A stretch of DNA of 64,000 nucleotides from contig OX345650.1 in the NCBI GenBank assembly GCA_947044365.1, forward strand, positions 4,273,372 through 4,337,371, in the 5' to 3' direction. Shown here piece by piece: positions 58,801 through 64,000 of the stretch. Source of the DNA: Petrosia ficiformis (lineage: Eukaryota; Porifera; Demospongiae; Haplosclerida; Petrosiidae). The first letter of the stretch is position 1. The number at the start of each line of letters is the position of its first letter. A program made the position numbers and the translations under genes. Under the pieces are notes generated by a model. That model was not told where the DNA came from. It saw nothing but the letters and a program-made list of their open reading frames with translations, and did no database searches.

Positions 58801-61800
58801 GGAGGGTGTGGCTTATTAGTCTATACGCCCACATAAATAATTAAATCATACCCATTATTAATACATGTACATACGCATAATTTCACTAAATTCAAGTGAG
58901 GGCTAATTAAATTCCACTAATACTTGACTAGTAATCGAAGTGGTACCAACCATAAACCTAAAGAGAATATTGCAGGAAACTCTGTCAGCTATCCATTAAC
59001 CATTATTTTACTTCACTCGTCAATTCGTTCATCAACTCTCTACAAATCTTTTATGTTTTCATCCATATAATCATTGATTCTTTGTATATTTATATACTTT
59101 ATCCACTCCTCAATCTGTACATTATTTAGATTACTCCTGTTTTTATTATTAATTGTGATGGTGGCTCTAGTTCAGATTGTGATCCTGTCTATAATATTGA
59201 TACAGTTTTGCTGCTTAATGATGTGTAAGAATACATACATACATACATATATACATACATACATGCATACATACATACATACATACATACATACATGTAC
59301 ATACATACATACATACATACATACATACATAATGACGTAACATACATACATACATACATACATACATACATACATGCATACATACATACATACATACATA
59401 CATGCATACATACATACATACATACATACATACATACATACATACATACATAATGACGTAACATACATACATACATACATACATACATACATACATACAT
59501 TCAATAGGATGTCAGTACCATTGGCTGCAGGATTTGAGTTCAGTTACAGAATAACACTAACTAACACTATAGATGACAGCCTAGCAGCTACTTTTATCAT
59601 TGATCATCCAGTAGGGATTCAATATATTAGCATTGTAAGCCAAAATTAATGAATTATGGAACTCATTTGAACTTTGACTTTTATAGAAATCAATTACTGA
59701 GTTTGCTGTATCGATGTGTTCATCTATAAATTCTCAAAAAATCAGTTGTAATCTTAAAAACCCAATCACAATCGATGAAAATGTAAGAATTTAAAATTTA
59801 ATTAAAGAAATTTTCAAATACATGTATATACTTTTGAACCAGACCCTCACAATTAGAAGGGTCTGGTGACATATCCAATACCCAAGTATTTTAATTTAAA
59901 GTATAAGAACCCTTAGTCTAACTGTGATTTGTAAAGTCACTTGTGCAGGGGTGTTGAAATAGTGAGCCAACTGCCGGACTTTTTGACCTATTTTCAACAC
60001 TTTTGTCCCACTCCTCATATAATTTGTATACAGCTCAGTTTCAATTTACCAGACATTCACTAGATTTACCAGACAATGTCCTGTATGACTGGCTGTTTCC
60101 TTCCACACTCCTACATGTACATGTATACATTCATCAAGACATTTGCTATTTGGAACAACTCAGTGTAAATTTTGATAAAAAAATATTTAGCTGGTTTATG
60201 GCTTTTAGCTACATTCACCATGATTTTATTATGTATTGTTTATACATTTATGTACCTCCTCCTGCCTCTTATCATATCTCACTTCCTACATAATAATTAT
60301 TTGTAATCAGATTGGTTCTGCCTGTAAGAAAGCAGAGTCACAATTCAGGTATTACAATGTTTCAAGGGTCTGGTTCACAAGGATTGTTCAAACATTTCTA
60401 CAATGCTCTGTTTTTGATTCTCATCTACTTTGTTTGATATAGGTAATTTTTGAAATCTTCTTTAGACCTGATGTTAAACGCATATCATTTGACTTACAAA
60501 AACTAACATTCAACTTCTCAGTAACAGATGAGAGGCACGAGGAACCACTTGGTCGATCTTCACATTCTGTGCCTGCAACATCTATTGCAAATTATAACAT
60601 CTTAAGCAGGTTTGAAGATGTAATTGTAATTCTGCATATCTTTATAATTATATGAACGAGAAATTCAGTAAAATGGCAATAATAATTTTGATCAGCACTT
60701 ACTTTTAAATGTTCGTCATTCAACCATTTGGTACAGGAAGACAACTAAACTAGTCCACGCTAGGCCGGAATGATTAATCAATTAATCAATCGATTGTAAG
60801 TCTGTGATATTGATAAGACATACCTTTCGAACAAGCGACAGTAAACAATGTACAATATGAAAGTGACAGGAAGCCTGTTTGATTTGATCATCAAATTGGA
60901 GACGTTTCCTACATTAATGTACTTAATTAGCTTAATTACTTTCGTGATAAGTTGTTGAGTTTCAGCAATGATTTAGGAGTACTTTCGTTTCATCAACGAT
61001 CTGTATGCTTGAAGTTGTATTTGTTAAGGCACCAATATTCGAGTATACAGAAAAGTAGACTCCACTAGTGCCACACTTGGCAGCGTTAGGGAACTTGTCT
61101 GCTAAGTATTTGGAAAAAGTCTCCTCCACCGAGTTTTCTGTAATCATCACAACTGCTGCAAGAGACTCTAGTGCTGCTGCCAAAGCAATTATATGGATAT
61201 GTTTTCTCGATATATACAATGTATCTTGTTTTGATATTAAATTTTTTTTTAATGTAGTTTTGGTATTACAGAAGTCACTGCCACTCGTATCCTTCCTTTT
61301 GTCGACGTATCAAACGCTAGTCTTGATACTCTGGGACCTACAGTTAACTATCAAGTAAAACAATTTATCATAATTTTTTAAAGATAAATTACGTATCTAA
61401 CTATATTATGTATATATTTGAATGTATACTATGAATATATAAATGTTAAATTATAGATTTGCTACCTATCATATATCACATCCCCACCCCCCCCCCCCCC
61501 CCCCTCTCTCTCTCTCTCTCTCTAGGTTACATTATCAAACACAGGAAGTGATGATACACACAGTCCAATACCGATCACGTATCTTAGCATCATTTGGCCA
61601 GCCACCATCACCTTGCCTGGACAGATACAACAGCCACTATTAGTACCAACTAGAATTGTGAGTATATCGTGACCAGGAAACTTCTTTCATATTAAATCTA
61701 TAATTGTGAACATCTTGCCGCCAAACTATTTCAAACAAGCAGTTTTTAATCAAAAACTGCTTGTTGCATTGCAGTATAAAAGAGATGATAATACCTATAG

Positions 61801-62551
61801 CCCTTCCACAATTGTACTAATGAATTTACTGTACACTCTTCCTTACAAGTACATGTACATGTATACATGTACTATGTATATGTGGGGCACATGTACTATG
61901 TACATGTATGTTGTACATGTACATGTACTTATGAACATGTGTATATGTACATGTAATTACTATGTATATGTGGCACATGTACTACGTATGTGGTACATGT
62001 ACACTTCCGAATATGTACATGTACATATGTACTTGTGAATATATAGTTAACTGAAAAGTATTTTTTTTTATCTCCTAGGCCGTTGTTGGTACTAATGAAT
62101 TTACTTGCAGTGAGAGAGGTGCTGTACCAACTGATTTAGAGCAAGAGACACTTAATCTTGATACGATTGAGTTGAATGTATCCACTGAAGCGGTAGGTAT
62201 CCACTAATTATCAATGTTCTGTACTTGAACACACACAGTGTCACACACAGTGTCACACACATTAGTATTCACCCCTTTCCCCTACTCCATCCCCTCTCTA
62301 TCCTCCCTGTTTCTATCCCTCTCCTCTCTATGTCTCCCCCTCTCCTCTCCCTTCACTCCCCCTCTCCCTCTCTCTCCCCCTGTAAAACCTTTTGTGCTCT
62401 TTTTTCTTCCTCTCTTTATTTATATTTCTATCAGTGTCCTAAAAATGTCACATGTGGTGTGATACAGTGTAAAATAAGACGGCTTGCACCTCAACTATCA
62501 GGCAATGTTTCAACAGCACCTATTCAAATTACAGTGTTCTCAAATCTATGG
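46363..62551 (+). CDS. ITGA: Integrin alpha subunit, ectodomain exons (3' end missing)
   Basis: Exon 1 ends at 46363 (A of ATG). Then come 46419-46593, 48984-49102, 50984-51078, 52017-52116, 52746-52798, 52864-52921, 54039-54152, 54210-54307, 55014-55067, 55282-55425, 55820-56044, 56266-56350, 57407-57554, 57653-57711, 57836-57981, 58525-58680, 59130-59224, 59508-59634, 59687-59782, 60443-60609, 61258-61354, 61526-61657, 62079-62192 and 62435-62551. They sum to exactly 925 codons with matching phases. Domains: signal peptide (1 to about 19, then YNLD); seven FG-GAP blades (about 20-445) with GAPRA, CAPLY, GRCF and YFGYDF; Ca-binding loops DIDQDGYED (about 373) and DIDENGYPD (about 433); thigh from RASPVVNVD; calf region with paired Cys ([25 protein letters not shown]). 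There is no inserted I-domain. Transmembrane segment and tail lie beyond the window. Alpha subunits pair with beta at the cell surface to bind matrix. Exon 12 could start 30 bp later. Confidence 0.93.
46419..46593 (+). CDS. ITGA: Integrin exon 2: signal peptide and first propeller strand
   Basis: It begins TGGAACTG after an AG acceptor. With the final A of exon 1 this makes ATG GAA CTG. The leader is [18 protein letters not shown], then [11 protein letters not shown], the usual integrin alpha mature N-terminus (NLD). The exon ends two bases into a codon before GTGAGA, and the next exon supplies LLIGAPRA. The unspliced frame upstream has a stop and no ATG. Confidence 0.85.
46594..48983. other. 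Integrin intron 2
   Basis: Mostly ordinary AT-rich DNA. It contains a duplicated ~58-bp unit with GAGTATCATTATTATTATCT (47425-47540), a GGAT array (47610-47825) and GTAT/AT microsatellites (48505-48640). No additional exon is required. Confidence 0.7.
47610..47825. repeat. (GGAT)n microsatellite
   Basis: About 210 bp of GGAT with GAAT, GGCG and GATA variants; it gives His-Pro-Ser-Ile open frames on the opposite strand. Confidence 0.95.
49458..49766. mobile_element. hAT-like short element (GGGGTGGATCC ends)
   Basis: Left end TAGGGGTGGATCCAGAGCC; right end CAGGACTCCGCCCCTG, whose reverse complement is CAGGGGCGGAGTCCTG. Such ends are common among hAT-type non-autonomous elements. No clear 8-bp target duplication was found. 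Confidence 0.5.
49961..50183. mobile_element. Short inverted-repeat element (CTGGGCAA ends)
   Basis: CTGGGCAAAATA at the left and TATTGCCCAG at the right, with GATATTG-like motifs inside. About 220 bp, no coding capacity. Confidence 0.45.
50279..50795. mobile_element. DNA element with ~65-bp terminal inverted repeats
   Basis: Left arm starts AGCACCTCCCACTCTAAACG and right arm ends AGAGTGGGAGGGGCT. The arms match over about 65 bp (GGGAAGGGTCTGGTAGAACT on the left, AGTTCTACCAGACCCTTCCC on the right). The interior (about 385 bp) begins with a short frame [11 protein letters not shown] that stops after 18 codons, perhaps the remnant of a Cys-rich transposase start. Confidence 0.75.
51440..51785 (+). 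repeat. 34-bp minisatellite containing TTAGGG
   Basis: About nine identical units, period 34 bp (51495, 51529 and so on): TTAGGGTTATTATTAGATAT then ACATGTACTGCTTA. A seed-like single unit lies at 51180-51212 and a variant at 51455, both upstream. Confidence 0.95.
51838..51895 (-). repeat. tRNA-derived SINE head, reverse strand
   Basis: On the reverse strand, TGGCTGAAGTTGG (A-box-like, 51865-51877) and GAGTTCGATTCTC (B-box-like, 51845-51857) lie closer together than in a tRNA. This suggests a degraded tRNA-derived SINE. Confidence 0.4.
52137..52345 (+). repeat. Dispersed repeat family B, fullest copy
   Basis: Starts 20 bp after integrin exon 5. Landmarks: TTTTTGATAAGCTCATATGG, GCCAGTGGCGCAGTTAATTA and CCCAATGGCACACA. 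Confidence 0.8.
53245..53965 (-). pseudogene. Broken Penelope-like reverse transcriptase in integrin intron 7
   Basis: On the reverse strand, an open stretch (53965 to about 53535) carries [19 protein letters not shown], then MYGLPKVYK and [18 protein letters not shown]. These are the N-terminal reverse-transcriptase landmarks of Penelope-like retroelements. A second stretch, in another frame (about 53510-53320), carries [19 protein letters not shown], the next landmark. The frame shift lies around 53580-53545. Downstream, a 68-bp segment is duplicated in tandem (53255-53322 and 53323-53390), and the catalytic region and endonuclease are missing. It is an inactive fragment, antisense to the host gene. 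Confidence 0.8.
54369..54611 (+). mobile_element. Short inverted-repeat element family D, best-preserved copy
   Basis: Terminal inverted repeats: TTAAAGGTCATTCACGTTCA at the left and GTGAACGTGAATGACCTTTA at the right. About 243 bp, flanked by T-rich DNA, possibly with a TA duplication. In integrin intron 9. Confidence 0.75.
55075..55260. repeat. CT-rich low-complexity tract
   Basis: CTCCCT/CCATCTGCTCCACC imperfect repeats fill most of integrin intron 10 between the donor at 55068 and the acceptor at 55280-55281. The Ser-Pro frames are artefacts. Confidence 0.85.
55625..55805 (+). repeat. GTCT microsatellite before integrin exon 12
   Basis: GTCT-rich tract ending 15 bp before the exon 12 acceptor, so it forms the extended polypyrimidine region. 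Confidence 0.85.
55820..56350 (+). CDS. ITGA: Integrin exons 12-13: Ca-binding propeller blades 6 and 7
   Basis: Exon 12 (55820-56044) carries [19 protein letters not shown] and VAISAP. Exon 13 (56266-56350) carries [19 protein letters not shown], with the last Asp completed by exon 14. Both loops fit the D-x-D-x-D/N-G-x-x-D cation-binding pattern. Confidence 0.92.
56589..56665 (+). repeat. tRNA-derived SINE head
   Basis: AGTGGCTCAGATGG (A box) and GGGTTCAATCCC (B box, 56641-56652) are 33 bp apart, close to tRNA spacing. The stems do not fold as a full tRNA by eye. In integrin intron 13. Confidence 0.6.
56872..57345 (+). mobile_element. Decayed pogo/Tigger-like DNA transposon
   Basis: 474 bp bounded by TACCGTATTTTCC and GGAAATACGGTA, consistent with a TA target duplication. 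Sub-terminal GGCCGGG/CCCGGCC blocks extend the inverted repeats. Inside, ATG at 57053 opens [20 protein letters not shown], resembling the CENP-B-type helix-turn-helix start of pogo-like transposases. It meets a stop after 30 codons and appears shifted from a longer frame. It is an internally deleted, inactive copy in integrin intron 13. Confidence 0.75.
57990..58430. repeat. TTTTAGTTAACTATAAC-family repeat, inverted pair
   Basis: A + copy (57995-58110) and a reverse copy (58320-58425) flank about 200 bp of other sequence in integrin intron 16. This could be one longer element whose ends are inverted. Confidence 0.65.
59225..59507. repeat. (ACAT)n array forming nearly all of integrin intron 18
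   Basis: Three ACAT blocks separated by two identical AATGACGTAAC interruptions, running from the donor (GTAAGA) to 7 bp before the acceptor. Confidence 0.9.
59946..60115 (+). repeat. Dispersed repeat family F, copy 2
   Basis: Opposite-orientation match to 29830-29998. Landmarks: GAGCCAACTGCCGGAC and CAATGTCCTGTATGACTGGC. Confidence 0.75.
60766..60950 (+). mobile_element. hAT-like family E, copy 3 (partial)
   Basis: Shares AAAGTGACAGGAAGCCT and TTTGATCATCAAATTGGAGA with the family E copy at 30300-30400. Ends are degraded. In integrin intron 21. Confidence 0.5.
61483..61525 (+). repeat. Poly-C plus (CT)n tract before integrin exon 23
   Basis: About 20 C residues followed by CT repeats ending TCTAG, the exon 23 acceptor. 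Confidence 0.85.
62193..62434. other. Integrin intron 24
   Basis: A CACACAGTGT duplication and then a strongly pyrimidine-rich CTCTCCCT tract up to the exon 25 acceptor. Nothing else seen. Confidence 0.7.
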
Positions 62552-62574
62552 GTGAGTATTAATTGTATTAATAT

Positions 62575-63700
62575 GTAGTATATTATATAATGTACTATGT
62601 ACATTATTAGAAGTGTATGTACTATGTATTACATCTATATACATGTATATACATGTATATACATGTACTATAATATTGTGTATATAAGAGTATATGTACA
62701 TATACATGTGCTATAATATTGTGTATATAAGAGTATATGTACATATACTATGTATTACATCTATATACATGTATATACATGTGCTATAATATTGTGTATA
62801 TAAGAGTATATGTACATATACTATGTATAACATCTATATACATGTATATACAATATTGTGTATATAAGAGTATATGTACATGTACTATGTATTACATCTA
62901 TATACATGTATATACATGTACTATAATATTGTGTATATAAGAGTATATGTACATATACTATGTATTACATCTATATACATGTATATACATGTGCTATAAT
63001 ATTGTGTATATAAGAGTATATGTACATATACTATGTATAACATCTATATACATGTATATACATGTACTATAATATTGTGTATATAAGAGTATATGTACAT
63101 ATACTATGTATTACATCTTTATACATGTACTATAATATTGTGTATATAAGAGTATATGTACATATACTATGTATAACATCTATATACATGTATATACATG
63201 TACTATAATATTGTGTATATAAGAGTATATGTACATGTACTATGTATTACATCTTTATACATGTATATACATGTACTATAATATTGTGTATATAAGAGTA
63301 TATGTACATGTACTATGTATAACATCTATATACATGTATATACATGTACATGTACTATAATATTGTGTATATAAGAGTATATGTACATATACTATGTATA
63401 ACATCTATATACATGTATATACATGTACTATAATATTGTGTATATAAGAGTATATGTACATGTACTATGTATTACATCTTTATACATGTATATACATGTA
63501 CTATAATATTGTGTATATAAGAGTATATGTACATATACTATGTATAACATCTATATACATGTATATACATGTACTATAATATTGTGTATATAAGAGTATA
63601 TGTACATGTACTATGTATTACATCTATATACATCTATATACATGTATATACATGTGCTATAATATTGTTTATATAAGAGTATATGTACATATACTATGTA
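62575..63700 (+). repeat. 73-bp minisatellite, about 14-15 copies
   Basis: Begins about 25 bp after the exon 25 donor. Base period 73 bp with shorter variants (64, 43): ATATTGTGTATATAAGAGTA, then TATGTACATATACTATGTAT, then TACATGTATATACATG. Units differ mainly in the number of TACATG/TATACATG steps. Confidence 0.9.
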
Positions 63701-63702
63701 TT

Positions 63703-64000
63703 AAAGCACTTTCACGCCTAACATCAAAGGTACCCTACTGTTCTATATTTTCCATATAGCACACTTTTTTACCACATCCTGTTCTATATTTTCCGGATGT
63801 TGTTTATAACACTAGAAAACAACGCGCTTACCTCGGGTTTAGTGCAAGAACACTGAAGTACTTCATTTTTCTTCTCCATTGCATCAATCCAAAGTACTAT
63901 AAACCACCGGGTTTGCTTGTGTTGTCTTGGAAAATATAGCACTGGGGGTGGGGTCTCGAAGCCTCATAAAGCACTCAGCTACGCCTCGTGCTTCATGAGC
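63703..64000 (-). mobile_element. Foldback element, copy 2, cut by the window end
   Basis: Reverse-complement of 24130-24453 with few differences. It again abuts a TACATG-rich minisatellite (62575-63700). The hairpin tip (CAGCTACGCCTCGTGC) is just inside the window; the second hairpin arm lies beyond it. Confidence 0.8.

Overview
The window is eukaryotic DNA from an animal. It is AT-rich and full of microsatellites, and its genes are split by spliceosomal introns with GT/AG ends. It carries a class I myosin, a CDK5 activator (p35 type), a GRIP-domain golgin and an integrin alpha subunit; the last, with the CDK5 activator, points to a metazoan. Very short gaps between genes, some very short introns (55 nt) and many small DNA elements would fit a non-bilaterian invertebrate such as a demosponge. 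The species is an inference; the sequence alone does not prove it.

All four recognised genes are on the + strand. (1) 8180-16282: the last four exons of a myosin-Id-like gene (TH1 membrane-binding tail); its motor exons lie upstream or were not recognised in the repeat-filled first 8 kb. (2) 17383-18162: an intronless CDK5R1/p35-like gene with an N-myristoylation signal. (3) 18729-46018: a complete 13-exon golgin-245/GOLGA4-like gene, 2096 codons by my exon model, running from the MF-x-KLKQK N-terminus through one 4.87-kb coiled-coil exon to a C-terminal GRIP domain. (4) 46363-62551: the first 25 exons (925 codons) of an integrin alpha subunit: signal peptide, seven-bladed propeller, thigh and most of the calf region. 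The transmembrane segment and tail lie beyond the window. My exon phases close without a frame break in genes 1, 3 and 4.

The genes do not form an evident pathway, though myosin-I tails, p35, golgins and integrins all act at membranes or in membrane traffic. Spacing is tight: 345 bp from the golgin stop to the integrin start, and about 0.6 and 1.1 kb for the other two gaps. Introns, by contrast, are swollen with repeats: (ACAT)n, (GTAT)n, (CTAC)n and (GTCT)n arrays, minisatellites with units from 24 to 196 bp, at least ten families of short inverted-repeat DNA elements, tRNA-derived SINE heads, a decayed pogo-like element and a broken Penelope-like reverse transcriptase. No CRISPR array, operon or viral gene was seen. 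The most interesting non-genic items are a foldback element that sits inside minisatellite arrays and shares its hairpin-tip motif with an unrelated foldback, and an integrin start codon split by a 55-nt intron.
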